Both the position numbers and the translations under genes were made by a program. From contig NZ_LMLC01000004.1 in NCBI RefSeq assembly GCF_001421805.1, positions 587,864 through 651,863 on the forward strand: a stretch of DNA of 64,000 nucleotides, given 5' to 3'. Source of the stretch: Sphingomonas sp. Leaf34. GTDB taxonomy: Bacteria; Pseudomonadota; Alphaproteobacteria; Sphingomonadales; Sphingomonadaceae. The notes under the pieces are model-generated. The model was not told the origin of the DNA, did not search any database, and saw only the letters and a list, made by a program, of their open reading frames with translations. Position 1 is the first letter of the stretch; each line of letters starts with the position of its first letter. Shown here piece after piece: positions 17,473 through 26,903 of this stretch.

Positions 17473-18662
17473 TGCCGGCGACGATGCAGGCTCGTGGTTC
17501 GGTTCGTCCCGGCAGGGTCCGTGCGTTGGTGATGCACCTGTCGAAGGCCGTCATGACCTGCGGCTTGGCGACCGTGGTCGTGATGGGCGCTGCAGCAACG
17601 GATGCAGCGCCCCCGGCCGCCCAGAAAACGGGCAATCGGCAGCTGACCATCGTCCCGCGCCTGGGGGCGGCGCGCGGGGCAGCCGCAGTCGGAAAGCGAT
17701 CCGCGTATCTGCTCGTCTATTTCAAAGACGATACGCATTCGATCTATTTCGCCACATCGCGCGACGGGCTTGCCTTCACCGACGTGAACGGAGGTCGACC
17801 GATACTCGCGGGGCGGTCGATCGCCGATCAGAAGGGGGTTCGCGATCCTCATATCACGCGCGGGCCCGACGGCGCCTTCTACATGGCGATGACCGACCTG
17901 CACATATTCGGGAAACGGGAGGGCCTGCGGACGACCGAGTGGGAACGTCCCGAAAAGGAGTATGGCTGGGGCAACAACCGCAACCTCCTGCTGATGAAGA
18001 GCGTCGACCTGCTCCACTGGACGCTGGCGAAGGTCGACGTGTCGCGGCTGTTCCCGGCGTACAAAAACGCGGGCAACGCCTGGGCACCGGAGATGATCTA
18101 CGACCCGACTACCCGCCGTATGATGGTCTATTTCACCACGCGGATCGGCAACGGGCCCAATTTCATGGTCGCGTCCCAGGCTGATGACGCCTTCACGACG
18201 CTGACAACGGTCCCAAAAAAGGTCCTGGAATATCCGCGATCGGAGGTGAACACGATCGACGCCGATATCACGCTCGTCGGTGGCAAGTACCGGATGTTCT
18301 ACGTCGCGCACGAAAAGCCCGGCAGCATCCGTCAGGCGGTATCGGGTCGGGTCGATCGCGGTTATGTTTACGACCCCCGCAAGATCGATCCGGAGACGGT
18401 GGCCGCCGAAGCCCCCAACCTCTGGCGCAGATACGGCACGAATACGTGGGTGCTGATGTACGACGTCTTCGGGGTGACACCCAACAATATGGGGTTTGCG
18501 GAGACAACCGACTTCGTCACGTTCCGCAACATCGGTCGGTTCAACGATCCCGGGTCGCCGATGAAGGCGACGAACTTCGCCCAGCCCAAGCACGGCGCGG
18601 TGATGGCGGTCACCCCGGAGGAAGTGAAGCGTCTCGAACGTTATTTCGGCGGACGTCGATGA
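17469..18662 (+). CDS. Secreted GH43 glycoside hydrolase (first of three)
   Basis: A 397-residue five-bladed beta-propeller enzyme. The expected GH43 triad can be placed: base Asp126 (VRDPHITRGPDG), pKa-modulating Asp264 (NTIDAD) and acid Glu314 (AAEAPNLW); WAPEMIYDP near 205 is the conserved second-blade motif. The subfamily is not one I can fix; beta-xylosidase or arabinofuranosidase activity are both possible. Two ATGs at 17469 and 17472 overlap the GH51 stop. An internal ATG at 17532 begins directly before a signal-peptide-like segment (MHLSKAVMTCGLATVVVMGA) and could be the true start. The gene ends in an ATGA overlap with the next GH43 gene. Confidence 0.85.
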   Translation: MMPATMQARGSVRPGRVRALVMHLSKAVMTCGLATVVVMGAAATDAAPPAAQKTGNRQLTIVPRLGAARGAAAVGKRSAYLLVYFKDDTHSIYFATSRDGLAFTDVNGGRPILAGRSIADQKGVRDPHITRGPDGAFYMAMTDLHIFGKREGLRTTEWERPEKEYGWGNNRNLLLMKSVDLLHWTLAKVDVSRLFPAYKNAGNAWAPEMIYDPTTRRMMVYFTTRIGNGPNFMVASQADDAFTTLTTVPKKVLEYPRSEVNTIDADITLVGGKYRMFYVAHEKPGSIRQAVSGRVDRGYVYDPRKIDPETVAAEAPNLWRRYGTNTWVLMYDVFGVTPNNMGFAETTDFVTFRNIGRFNDPGSPMKATNFAQPKHGAVMAVTPEEVKRLERYFGGRR

Positions 18663-19726
18663 CACGGCCGGGCCGTAAGACGTCGGCAGCGAAGATCGGA
18701 ACGGCGACGATTGACTGGCGTTCGAGCGCCATATCCTGCCTCGTCGTCGCGGCGTTCTCGCTCGTGAGCGCGACACCAGTGCCGCCGTCGCTGAACGATC
18801 GGCTATCCGGTGACATCGTGCCGGCGCATGATCCCGTGCTGATCCGAGAGGGCGACAGCTATTATTCCTATTCGACGGGACAAAATGGTCGGTTGCCGAT
18901 CCTCGCGCGCACGTCGCGCGATCTCGTCACCTGGCGCGCGCTGCCGGGACCGATCGCGGCGATCCCGGACTGGGCGCTCGCGGCGGTGCCGGGCGCAAAG
19001 GATATCTGGGCGCCCGATATTGCCTACGCCAACGGACGGTATCGGCTGTATTATTCGGTTTCGACCTTCGGCAAGCAGCGGTCGGTGATCGGACTGCTGA
19101 CAAGCCCGACGCTCGATCCGGCCAAGCCCGGCTATGGCTGGCGCGACGATGGGCTGGTGATCGCGTCGAAGGACGGCCACGACTATAACGCGATCGACCC
19201 GAATTTCGCGCGCGACCGGCAGGGTGGGCAATGGCTCGCCATGGGCAGTTATTGGACCGGCCTGAAGCTCGCCAGGCTCGATCCCGCGACCGGCAAGCTT
19301 GCCGTGCCGGGGGCGCCGCTCATCCCGATCGCGCGCCGTGCGCCCGGACCCAATACCGCGATCGAAGCGTCGTTCATCGTCGATCATGGCGGCTGGTACT
19401 GGCTTGTCGCGTCGTTCGACCATTGCTGCCGGGGTGCCAAGAGCGACTACCACCTCGTCATCGGCCGATCGCGTGCGATCACCGGGCCCTATGTCGACCG
19501 CGCCGGCGTCGCGATGCGCGACGGCGGCGGGACGGTTCTGCTGCAGGCCGATGCGGCCGGCAAGGATCGCTTTCGCGGCCCCGGCCACGCCGGCTTCCTG
19601 CACGACCGCGATGGTCGCGATTACCTGATCTACCATGCCTATGATCGCGACAGGCACGGCGCAGCCACCCTTCGTCTGGCGCGGATGCGCTGGTCGCGGG
19701 ACGGATGGCCGGCGCTCGACAACTGA
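18659..19726 (+). CDS. Arabinan endo-1,5-alpha-L-arabinosidase, GH43
   Basis: A 355-residue enzyme that cuts the alpha-1,5-linked arabinan backbone internally. It follows the classical GH43 endo-arabinanase pattern: base Asp58 in PAHDPVLI, then DIWAPDIAYANGRYRLYYSV, pKa Asp180 in YNAIDPNF, GSYWTGLKL, and acid Glu236 in AIEASFIV. An N-terminal hydrophobic segment (about 25-40) acts as a signal sequence after an unusually long basic leader. The start is the ATG overlapping the previous GH43 stop; longer open frames upstream lie inside that gene. With GH51 and the third GH43 it makes a complete endo/exo arabinan set. Confidence 0.9.
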   Translation: MTRPGRKTSAAKIGTATIDWRSSAISCLVVAAFSLVSATPVPPSLNDRLSGDIVPAHDPVLIREGDSYYSYSTGQNGRLPILARTSRDLVTWRALPGPIAAIPDWALAAVPGAKDIWAPDIAYANGRYRLYYSVSTFGKQRSVIGLLTSPTLDPAKPGYGWRDDGLVIASKDGHDYNAIDPNFARDRQGGQWLAMGSYWTGLKLARLDPATGKLAVPGAPLIPIARRAPGPNTAIEASFIVDHGGWYWLVASFDHCCRGAKSDYHLVIGRSRAITGPYVDRAGVAMRDGGGTVLLQADAAGKDRFRGPGHAGFLHDRDGRDYLIYHAYDRDRHGAATLRLARMRWSRDGWPALDN

Positions 19727-19732
19727 AAGACG

Positions 19733-20770
19733 ATGCCGATGAATATCCTGACCCGCCGCAGCTTCGTCGCCGGCGCCGCTATCGCCGGACTCGCGCACCC
19801 GCTGCTGGCGCGGCGGCCTCGCGACGGAGCGATCGTCAACCCGCTGATCCGCCAGCGCGCCGATGCGCAGATCGCGCTTCAGGCCGACGGGCTCTACACG
19901 TTTACGGCGTCAGTGCCCGCCTATGACCGCGTCATCCTCCGGCGGGCGACGACCATCGCGGGGCTTGCCGATGCGCCGGAGACGGTGCTGTGGCGTCGGC
20001 CTGCATCCGGCAAGATGGCCGGCCACATCTGGGCGCCCGAGATCCACCAGATCGACGGTCGCTGGTATGTGTATGTCGCGGCGGGTGACGGCGACGATGT
20101 GTTCCGCATCCGCACCTATGTCCTGCAATGCGACGGGAACGACCCGGTGACGGGATCCTGGTCGGTGCTGGGTGAGCTTCAGACGCCGTGGGATACATTC
20201 ACGCTCGATTCGACCACCTTCGTCAACCGCGGGACACGGTATCTCTGCTGGGCGCAGAAGGAGCCGGGGATCGACACGAACTCCAATCTCTATCTGGCGC
20301 CGCTGGCGACGCCCACGACGCTCGCTACCAAGCCTACCCGCTTGACGGTGCCGACGCTGCCCTGGGAAATCCAGGGTTTCAAGGTCGCCGAAGGCCCTGC
20401 ACCGCTGATCCGCAACGGCCGCGTGTTCATGACCTATTCGGCGAGCGCGACCGACTCGCGATATTGCCTCGGGATGCTGACGGCCCGCGACGATGCCGAT
20501 CTCCTGGATCCGGCCAGCTGGACCAAATCCCAGACACCGGTCTTCAAGACGTCACCCGAACGGCGGATCTACGGGCCTGGTCACAACAGCTTCACCGTGG
20601 ATACGCGGGGGAATGATCTCCTGGTCTTCCACGCGCGCGATTACGACGCGATTACCGGCGACCCCCTATACGACCCAAACCGGCATACGCGTGTCCAGCG
20701 CTTCCGCTATCGCGCCGACGGCACCCCCGATTTTGGAGTGCCGGTCGGGAACGGGCCGCTATCGATCTGA
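19733..20770 (+). CDS. Tat-exported exo-arabinofuranosidase, GH43_26-like
   Basis: A 345-residue enzyme with a twin-arginine signal (LTRRSFVAGAAIAGLAHPLLA), so it is exported folded. The sequence resembles the GH43 subfamily of exo-1,5-alpha-L-arabinofuranosidases: base Asp44 (QRADAQI), GHIWAPEIHQIDGRWYVYVA, pKa Asp159 (TLDSTTF), acid Glu220 (KVAEGPAPL) and IYGPGHNSF near 282. It starts 6 bases after the endo-arabinanase stop, finishing the coupled run. An ATG at 19739 is an equal alternative start. Its last 12 bases overlap the opposing hypothetical gene. Confidence 0.87.
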   Translation: MPMNILTRRSFVAGAAIAGLAHPLLARRPRDGAIVNPLIRQRADAQIALQADGLYTFTASVPAYDRVILRRATTIAGLADAPETVLWRRPASGKMAGHIWAPEIHQIDGRWYVYVAAGDGDDVFRIRTYVLQCDGNDPVTGSWSVLGELQTPWDTFTLDSTTFVNRGTRYLCWAQKEPGIDTNSNLYLAPLATPTTLATKPTRLTVPTLPWEIQGFKVAEGPAPLIRNGRVFMTYSASATDSRYCLGMLTARDDADLLDPASWTKSQTPVFKTSPERRIYGPGHNSFTVDTRGNDLLVFHARDYDAITGDPLYDPNRHTRVQRFRYRADGTPDFGVPVGNGPLSI

Positions 20771-21286
20771 CGGCGTAGCGACTTCGGCGGTGGGACGCAC
20801 CGCCTGTTTCGCCAGGATCGCAGGGTCGCTTGCCAAGGCGTGGAGATAGGCGTGACGCTCGGGCGAGCCCAGGCGTAATCGACCCAATCTCCCGCTTTGG
20901 TCACTGGTGAGCGTGAACCGGTGATAGCCGAGGCGTGTGAGACACAGTTCGGTCGCGGTCAGCATCACGCCCTGCGCCTCAGCCAGCTTCTTGGCAGGGC
21001 TTAGCCGTCGCGCCATCAGCGCCTGTTCCAGTGCCGGATCGCTGCCGGCGATCGATGCGTTGAGATTGCGTTCGGTAAATTGCTCGGCGGCGACGATAGC
21101 CTGCGTCGCAGGCTCCTTGGAGATGTCGGCATTGGCACCGAGCTTGCCGCACTCGACCGCGTCGGCCCGGTACTGCACGAGTGAAACGCCGGCCCGGCCC
21201 CAACTGATCACTGCCGCGTCTGCCGAAGCCGGTATGGCGACCGCAACAATGCTGAAAACCCAACGCCTGATCGTCATCGAAGACAT
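20759..21286 (-). CDS. Hypothetical secreted protein
   Basis: A 175-residue protein with a signal peptide (RRWVFSIVAVAIPASADA) and a mature part beginning VISWGRAGVSLVQYRADA, containing two Cys residues (near 45 and 115) that could form a disulphide. I recognise the opening WGRAGVS..QYR pattern only as a small family of exported sphingomonad proteins without known function. It lies on the opposite strand to the arabinan genes and its 3' end overlaps the last GH43 by 12 bases, so it is unlikely to be part of that operon. Confidence 0.65.
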   Translation of the reverse strand: MSSMTIRRWVFSIVAVAIPASADAAVISWGRAGVSLVQYRADAVECGKLGANADISKEPATQAIVAAEQFTERNLNASIAGSDPALEQALMARRLSPAKKLAEAQGVMLTATELCLTRLGYHRFTLTSDQSGRLGRLRLGSPERHAYLHALASDPAILAKQAVRPTAEVATPSDR

Positions 21287-21440
21287 GTGCCGTCATCCTT
21301 AGAAACCGCGGCGAATCTCACCAGGTCCTCGTAGGGGGTGAGCTCGCAGGGATTTGACCCACATTTGAAATAGCGCAAATTCCGGGTTTCAATAAGAGTG
21401 TCTATCGACATTCGTTGGGAATGCCTTGACCTGTTTCCCT

Positions 21441-21451
21441 AAGTCAGACAA
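21441..21451. promoter_or_regulatory. Second candidate GntR operator before the TonB receptor
   Basis: AAGTCAGACAA matches the TTGTCnGACAA palindrome at 15287 in its GTCnGAC core and right arm, with two mismatches in the left arm. It lies about 60 bases before the receptor start. This would link receptor and hydrolase control through the same GntR protein. The assignment is inference from two sites only. Confidence 0.35.
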
Positions 21452-21511
21452 ATGGGATCAACGGTGAGTTCCACGGTAACAGCTGGGCCGCTTGCATTGG
21501 GAGAGGGGAAA

Positions 21512-24505
21512 ATGATGAAGCGCTTCGCATTGTTTGTTTCGGCAGCACCATTCGCATTGATGACCACGGCGGCGTGGGGGCAGGCTGCGACGGTTGCGGA
21601 GCAGCAGCAGGCAGCCGCTCCGGACGCATCACTCGAAGAGCAGGCCCCCGTTGCGCAGGAACGCGCGACGAATGCAGCAAAGGGCAAGAGCCCCGGCACC
21701 GAAGCAACCCAAAATCTGCCCGTGGCTGACGATGTCGCGCAACCTGTCGATACTGGCCCGACCGCGTCGACGGACGATATCGTCGTCACCGGCTATCGCG
21801 CCAGCCTCGGCAGCGCGCAGGCGATCAAGCGAAACTCCGACGCGATTCTCGATGCCGTCGTTGCGCAGGATATCGGCAAGCTGCCCGACAATACCGCGGC
21901 CGAGTCGATCGCTCGTATCACTGGTGTCCAGGTCAATCGGTCCAGTGACGAAGTAAGCCAGGTGATCGTGCGCGGCCTTCCCGACGTCGCGACGACCTTC
22001 AACGGCCGTGACATCTTTACCGCTGAGGGACGGCGCTCGGCGCTGCAGGATTTCCCTGCCGGCGCCCTGGCCGGTCTCGAGGTTTACAAGTCGGGCACCG
22101 CCGACCTGCTCGAGCCGGGTCTTGCCGGCTTGATCAACGTGCGCTCGCGCCGCCCATTCGATTTCACCGAGAAGTTCGTCGTCGCGGGCGGGATCCGCGG
22201 GACCTATAACGACCAGAGCAAAAAATACGATCCATTGGGCAACATCCTGGTCAGCGCGCGTACGGACACCGGGATCGGCGAAGTCGGCGTGCTGATCAAC
22301 GGGTCCTACGCCCAGTCGCAGTACCGGAACGCCGTGCGCTTCGCGAGCGGCTTTGTTCCGACGACGATACCCGACAACGTCACGGTGAGCCCGAATTCGG
22401 TCGGACGTGCCTTTCGCATTCCGGAACGGATCGGTGTCTATAACGATAGCGGAAAACGCTGGCGTCCCGCGGTCAATGCCAGCGCACAGTGGAAACCGGC
22501 GTCGAACCTCGAATTCTACTATGACTTCCTGTATCAGGGGTATCGCGGTCGCGGTGCCAACGACGAGTTTGAAGCGTCGCTTCTCAACAACAGCGCCGTG
22601 TTGTCGAACGTCGTCCTGCGCGAAGGGAAGTCGGACCAGGTCCAGACGCTGACCAAGACGGGCGGCGAACGCGGACAGGCATATCGCAGTACCAACAACA
22701 ACAATACCGACACCTACCAGACGGCGGGCGGGTTCAAGTGGAATATCGGCCGCGCGCATATCTCGAGTGATCTCGCTTATACCCGCAGCCGTTACACCTC
22801 GAACGAATATAGCTTCGACATGGCGCAGACCACCGCGCCGACGATGGACGTGAATTTCTTCGTCGACGGCGGCACCGCGTTCAGCCTTCCCGGTTATGAC
22901 CGCGACAATCCCGCCAATTACAAATGGCGCGGCTATTTCGAGAGCGTGTATCGGGTGAAGGGTGCCGGCTGGCAGTGGCGTGGCGACGTCGACCTCGACA
23001 CCGACGTCTCCTTGTTCCCCAAGCTGCAATTCGGCGCACGATTCACGGATCGCGACGCGTCGCTCAAGCGTGGCAACCGGTATGCCTATACCGAGAACCT
23101 GAACATCCCGCTGGCCGACACGCCCGCGGGTGCGCTCGAACTCACGCAGGATGCGTTTCGCGGAAACACGCAAGGCTGGACGAGCTGGCTGATGCCGACC
23201 CGCGCCGGAATCGAAGGCAATGCCGCTGCACTGCGCCAGTTCTCGCTCGCCCAGCTTCAGAAGCTCGTCGCAGCCAATCCGAACGACGGCGGATATCGCG
23301 ACGCCCTTCGCCTGTTCTCGACCGCGAACGTCCAGCTCGATCCGTTACAGGCGTTCCTTGCGAAAGAGCAGACTTACGCCTTCTACGGCCAGGCCAAATA
23401 TGAATTCGATATCGGCTCGGTCGGGGTGGACGGTCTGCTCGGCGTCCGCGTCGTCAACACCGTCGGCAAGTATAGCGGCCAGGGGACGGTACCCGTCGTG
23501 GTCAATGGCGTCATTCAAACCGATGCCAACGGCAGTGTCGTCACGGCGACCCAGCCGGTCACGACCAATGCCAATTATGTCGACATCCTGCCGAACGCCA
23601 GTTTGCGCATTCGTCCAAACGACAAGCTGCAAATCCGTTTCGCATTCACCGAAACGCGCACCAAGCCGGAATTCGGCGCGCTCAATCCCGCAGTGACGTT
23701 GACACCCAACGTCTCGCCGACCGTGAACGCGGATGGTACGCCGGTCACGATCCTCAGCGATCCGCGGTTTGCCGCGAATCTTCAGGGTCGCCCGAACTAT
23801 TATGGCAATGGCGGCAATCCGAACCTCGTTCCGCTCACATCGACAAACTATGATGCGACGATCGAATATTACTTCTCCAAGAATGCTTCGCTGACCGCAT
23901 CCTTCTTCTATCGCGACCTCTTCGGCTTCCTGTCGGGATACACCCAGCGTTTTCAGGATCCGCTCTATGGCTTGATCGAGGTGAACGCCCAGGCCAATGC
24001 CGGGGCCGGCAAGATCAAGGGCGTCGAAGTCGGCGGGCAGACGTTCCTGGATTTCCTACCGGGACTGTTCAGCGGCTTCGGCGTGCAGGGAAATGTGACC
24101 TATCTCGACGGGAGTCAGCGATTCCCGGTAGATTTTAGCCCTGCGAACACGTCGCCGCCGTTTGTCGGCATTCCGGGGCTGTCGAAGTGGAGCTACAACG
24201 CGGCGCTATTCTACGAGAAGGACACGATATCGACCCGGTTGTCGTATAACGGCCGGTCGCGATACCTGAACGGCAACCAGATCGTCGATGGCGTGTATTT
24301 TGGCGAAGGTACGGAAAACGTGACCCGCCTCGACTTCTCGTTCAACTACACGCCCATAAAGGCCATCACCCTGACGTTCGATGCGGCCAATATCCTCGCG
24401 AAGCCGTTTCGGAATTACGCACAATATGGCGATGACCGGTCCTACCCCCGCGATGTACGTGACGAAGGACGGTATTTAGGCGTAGGCGCACGGTTCCGCC
24501 TCTAG
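21512..24505 (+). CDS. TonB-dependent receptor of the arabinan locus
   Basis: A 997-residue outer-membrane receptor. A signal peptide (MMKRFALFVSAAPFALMTTA) is followed by an acidic, Gln/Ala-rich linker, a TonB-box-like region (DDIVVTGYRASL near 87-98), the plug domain (IGKLPDNTAAESIARITGVQ ... VIVRGLP) and a long 22-strand barrel ending in aromatic ARFRL. It is of the large carbohydrate-receptor type found in Sphingomonas, Caulobacter and Xanthomonas. Its position next to arabinan enzymes suggests uptake of arabino-oligosaccharides. The start at 21512 follows a strong GGGAGAGGGG site; an upstream in-frame ATG at 21452 has none. Confidence 0.92.
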   Translation: MMKRFALFVSAAPFALMTTAAWGQAATVAEQQQAAAPDASLEEQAPVAQERATNAAKGKSPGTEATQNLPVADDVAQPVDTGPTASTDDIVVTGYRASLGSAQAIKRNSDAILDAVVAQDIGKLPDNTAAESIARITGVQVNRSSDEVSQVIVRGLPDVATTFNGRDIFTAEGRRSALQDFPAGALAGLEVYKSGTADLLEPGLAGLINVRSRRPFDFTEKFVVAGGIRGTYNDQSKKYDPLGNILVSARTDTGIGEVGVLINGSYAQSQYRNAVRFASGFVPTTIPDNVTVSPNSVGRAFRIPERIGVYNDSGKRWRPAVNASAQWKPASNLEFYYDFLYQGYRGRGANDEFEASLLNNSAVLSNVVLREGKSDQVQTLTKTGGERGQAYRSTNNNNTDTYQTAGGFKWNIGRAHISSDLAYTRSRYTSNEYSFDMAQTTAPTMDVNFFVDGGTAFSLPGYDRDNPANYKWRGYFESVYRVKGAGWQWRGDVDLDTDVSLFPKLQFGARFTDRDASLKRGNRYAYTENLNIPLADTPAGALELTQDAFRGNTQGWTSWLMPTRAGIEGNAAALRQFSLAQLQKLVAANPNDGGYRDALRLFSTANVQLDPLQAFLAKEQTYAFYGQAKYEFDIGSVGVDGLLGVRVVNTVGKYSGQGTVPVVVNGVIQTDANGSVVTATQPVTTNANYVDILPNASLRIRPNDKLQIRFAFTETRTKPEFGALNPAVTLTPNVSPTVNADGTPVTILSDPRFAANLQGRPNYYGNGGNPNLVPLTSTNYDATIEYYFSKNASLTASFFYRDLFGFLSGYTQRFQDPLYGLIEVNAQANAGAGKIKGVEVGGQTFLDFLPGLFSGFGVQGNVTYLDGSQRFPVDFSPANTSPPFVGIPGLSKWSYNAALFYEKDTISTRLSYNGRSRYLNGNQIVDGVYFGEGTENVTRLDFSFNYTPIKAITLTFDAANILAKPFRNYAQYGDDRSYPRDVRDEGRYLGVGARFRL

Positions 24506-24516
24506 CCCGCCTGATG

Positions 24517-24543
24517 CGGCGGATGGTGGAATACCATCCGCCG
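24517..24543 (+). terminator. 11-bp hairpin after the TonB receptor gene
   Basis: CGGCGGATGGT, loop GGAAT, then ACCATCCGCCG: a perfect 11-bp stem starting 11 bases after the receptor stop and ending 36 bases before the GH5-like start. There is no T-run, so it may weaken readthrough or protect the receptor mRNA end rather than stop transcription completely. Confidence 0.45.
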
Positions 24544-24579
24544 AGATGCGGTCTACTGGGCCGATGAGGGAGTCGAACT

Positions 24580-25734
24580 ATGCGCTTCGTGCTACGTTGC
24601 TTGGCCATCTCCGGGATACTGGGTTTGCCGGCTGCCGCCGATGCCCGCGACCTGTGGACCAAACAGGCTGCCAACGCCTGGTATGCCCGCCAGCCCTGGC
24701 CCGTCGGGGCGAACTACGCGCCCGCGACCGCGATCAACCAGCTGGAGATGTGGCAGGCCGCGACGTTCGATCCTGGTACGATCGACAAGGAATTGGGGTG
24801 GGCCGAAGGGCTCGGCATGAACACGATGCGCGTGTTCGTCCACAATCTGCTCTGGGAGGAGGATCCCGAGGGGTTGAAACAGAGGATGGACGCGTTCCTG
24901 GCGATCGCGGCGCGCCATCATATCCGGCCGGTGTTCGTGCTGTTCGACAGCTGCTGGGATCCCCACCCGGTCTCTGGGCCACAGCATCCGCCGATACCCG
25001 GCGTGCATAATTCGGGCTGGGTGCAGGGACCCGGCGCCGCACGGCTCGCCGACCGGGCGGGCCATCCGAAGCTTATGGCCTATGTCAAAGACATCGTCGG
25101 CCGGTTCGCCAAGGACGATCGCGTGCTGGCATGGGACGTATGGAACGAGCCGAATAACGAGGGTGGCGGGAATTACGCGCCGACGCCGGGCAAGAAGGCG
25201 CTGGTTGCCGAGCTGATCGCGCAGGCGTTCACCGCGGCCCGTTCGGCGGATCCGGACCAGCCGCTGACCAGCGGGCTGTGGATCGGCGACGATTGGGACA
25301 AGCCGGCGACGCTCGATCCCGTCGAGCGCATCCAGGTCGCGAATTCGGACGTCATGAGTTTCCACGACTATAGTTGGCCCGAAAAGTTCGAGGCCCGGGC
25401 ACGGCAGATGCTCAGCTATGGTCGCCCGGTTTTCTGCACCGAATATATGGCGCGGGGGGCAGGGTCGACCTTCGATGGTTCGCTGCCGATCGGTAAGCGG
25501 CTGAATATCGGCATGGTCAATTGGGGCTTCGTCGACGGCAAAACGCAGACTCGGTTGCCATGGGACAGCTGGAAGAAGCCCTATACCTCCGACGAGCCTA
25601 CGGTGTGGTTTCACGAGGTGTTACGTGCCGACGGCACGCCCTATCGCGCTGCCGAAGCAACGCTGATCCGCGTACTGACAAAGCCGGCCAGTGCCGGGCG
25701 AGGTCGAGCCCGGACAGCGAATGACGGGCAATAG
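24580..25734 (+). CDS. GH5-like secreted glycoside hydrolase
   Basis: A 384-residue exported (beta/alpha)8-barrel enzyme with a signal peptide (MRFVLRCLAISGILGLPAAADA). The clan GH-A signature is visible: acid/base Glu190 in WDVWNEPNN and nucleophile Glu288 in VFCTEYMAR, with SFHDYSWPE near 262. Proteins of this type are often labelled 1,4-beta-xylanase or cellulase-family; the true substrate cannot be read from sequence. It follows the receptor and a hairpin and probably acts on hemicellulose side by side with the arabinan enzymes. The C-terminal 25 residues are basic and look non-conserved. Confidence 0.82.
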   Translation: MRFVLRCLAISGILGLPAAADARDLWTKQAANAWYARQPWPVGANYAPATAINQLEMWQAATFDPGTIDKELGWAEGLGMNTMRVFVHNLLWEEDPEGLKQRMDAFLAIAARHHIRPVFVLFDSCWDPHPVSGPQHPPIPGVHNSGWVQGPGAARLADRAGHPKLMAYVKDIVGRFAKDDRVLAWDVWNEPNNEGGGNYAPTPGKKALVAELIAQAFTAARSADPDQPLTSGLWIGDDWDKPATLDPVERIQVANSDVMSFHDYSWPEKFEARARQMLSYGRPVFCTEYMARGAGSTFDGSLPIGKRLNIGMVNWGFVDGKTQTRLPWDSWKKPYTSDEPTVWFHEVLRADGTPYRAAEATLIRVLTKPASAGRGRARTANDGQ

Positions 25735-25913
25735 CAAGGCGCGTCGGTCAAGCGTCCGGAACGGAGAACGCCGTAATCAGCGGGGCCGGTATCTTCCATT
25801 GTCCTACAGCCGTCCATGGCTGAACTCCGTCGACCGGAGTGCGACATGGCATTGCGCGGCGATCGAGATCGCGTGGTTCGCGCCGCAACCTTAACAAGTT
25901 ACGGCGCGCCCGG

Positions 25914-26903
25914 TTACGCCGGCTGACCGTTGCCGCCGGTCGATCCAAAGATCTGGCCGGTCGAATAGCTCAGCGACGGATCGGCTGCGGCAACGTACAG
26001 CGCCGCAATCTCGGCAGGTTGACCCGCCCGAGCCATGGGCGAGTCCCCGCCAAAGCTCCGTAGCTTCTCGGGCGTCGCCCCGCCGCTGACCTGCAGCGGC
26101 GTCCAGAACGGACCGGGCGCGACCGCGTTCACGCGGATACCGCGGGACGCGACCTGCTTGGCCATGCTCTTGGTGAAATTGAGCACCGCGGCACGCGTGA
26201 GGGCATAGTCCACGATATCGGGCGAAGGATTTCCCGCCTGCTCGGAGGACGTGTTGACGATCACCGCGCCCGCGCTCATGCGCTCGAGCGCCGCCTTTGT
26301 CAGCCAGAACGGCGCGTAGACGTTGGTTTTCATGGTATCGTCGAAGTCCTGGCTCGAGATATCCGCGATACCGGGACGCGTCTGCTGACGCGCTGCATTG
26401 TTGATCAGGATATCGAGCCCGCCGAGCTGCTCGCTCGCCTGCTGCACCAGTCGGCGGCAAAAGCGTTCGTCTCGCAGATCGCCCGGGATGGCGACCGCCT
26501 TGCGGCCCTCGGCGCGGATCAGCGCAACGACCTCGCGGGCGTCGGGTTCTTCGGCGGGCAGGTAGTTGATCGCGACATCTGCCCCCTCTCGCGCATAGGC
26601 GATCGCCGCCGCGCGACCGATGCCGCTGTCTCCGCCGGTTATCAGCGCCTTCTTGCCCAGGAGCTTGCCCGAGCCCTTGTAGCTCGTCTCGCCGTGATCC
26701 GGCCGCGGGGTCATCTTCGACGCTAGTCCTGGCCAAGGCTGGCGCTGTACGGGGTAGGGAGGCTTGGGATAAGCGGCGGCGGCGGGTGTCGTCGCGGCAT
26801 TACTGCCACCGTTTGGCTTCGCCGCGCTTGAGGCCGTCGCGGTGATCGCGCCGGCGGCAATCGCTGCCCCCGTCACGAAGGTGCGGCGTGTGGTATCGGT
26901 CAT
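25914..26903 (-). CDS. Tat-exported SDR-family oxidoreductase (YghA-like), Lys to Arg
   Basis: A 329-residue short-chain dehydrogenase. A Tat signal (TRRTFVTGAAIAAGAI) and a Pro-rich linker precede the Rossmann domain, with the cofactor motif TGGDSGIGRAAA near 92 and NNAA near 176. The catalytic Ser219/220 (NTSSEQAG) and Tyr233 are present, but the usual YxxxK reads YALTR, so the catalytic Lys is Arg237. The C-terminal ATGQIF-type pattern (STGQIFGSTGG) is typical of the YghA / general-stress-39 group. The start at 26903 begins the Tat signal; an earlier ATG at 26927 adds eight residues. Substrate unknown; periplasmic placement would need an exported bound cofactor. Confidence 0.85.
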   Translation of the reverse strand: MTDTTRRTFVTGAAIAAGAITATASSAAKPNGGSNAATTPAAAAYPKPPYPVQRQPWPGLASKMTPRPDHGETSYKGSGKLLGKKALITGGDSGIGRAAAIAYAREGADVAINYLPAEEPDAREVVALIRAEGRKAVAIPGDLRDERFCRRLVQQASEQLGGLDILINNAARQQTRPGIADISSQDFDDTMKTNVYAPFWLTKAALERMSAGAVIVNTSSEQAGNPSPDIVDYALTRAAVLNFTKSMAKQVASRGIRVNAVAPGPFWTPLQVSGGATPEKLRSFGGDSPMARAGQPAEIAALYVAAADPSLSYSTGQIFGSTGGNGQPA

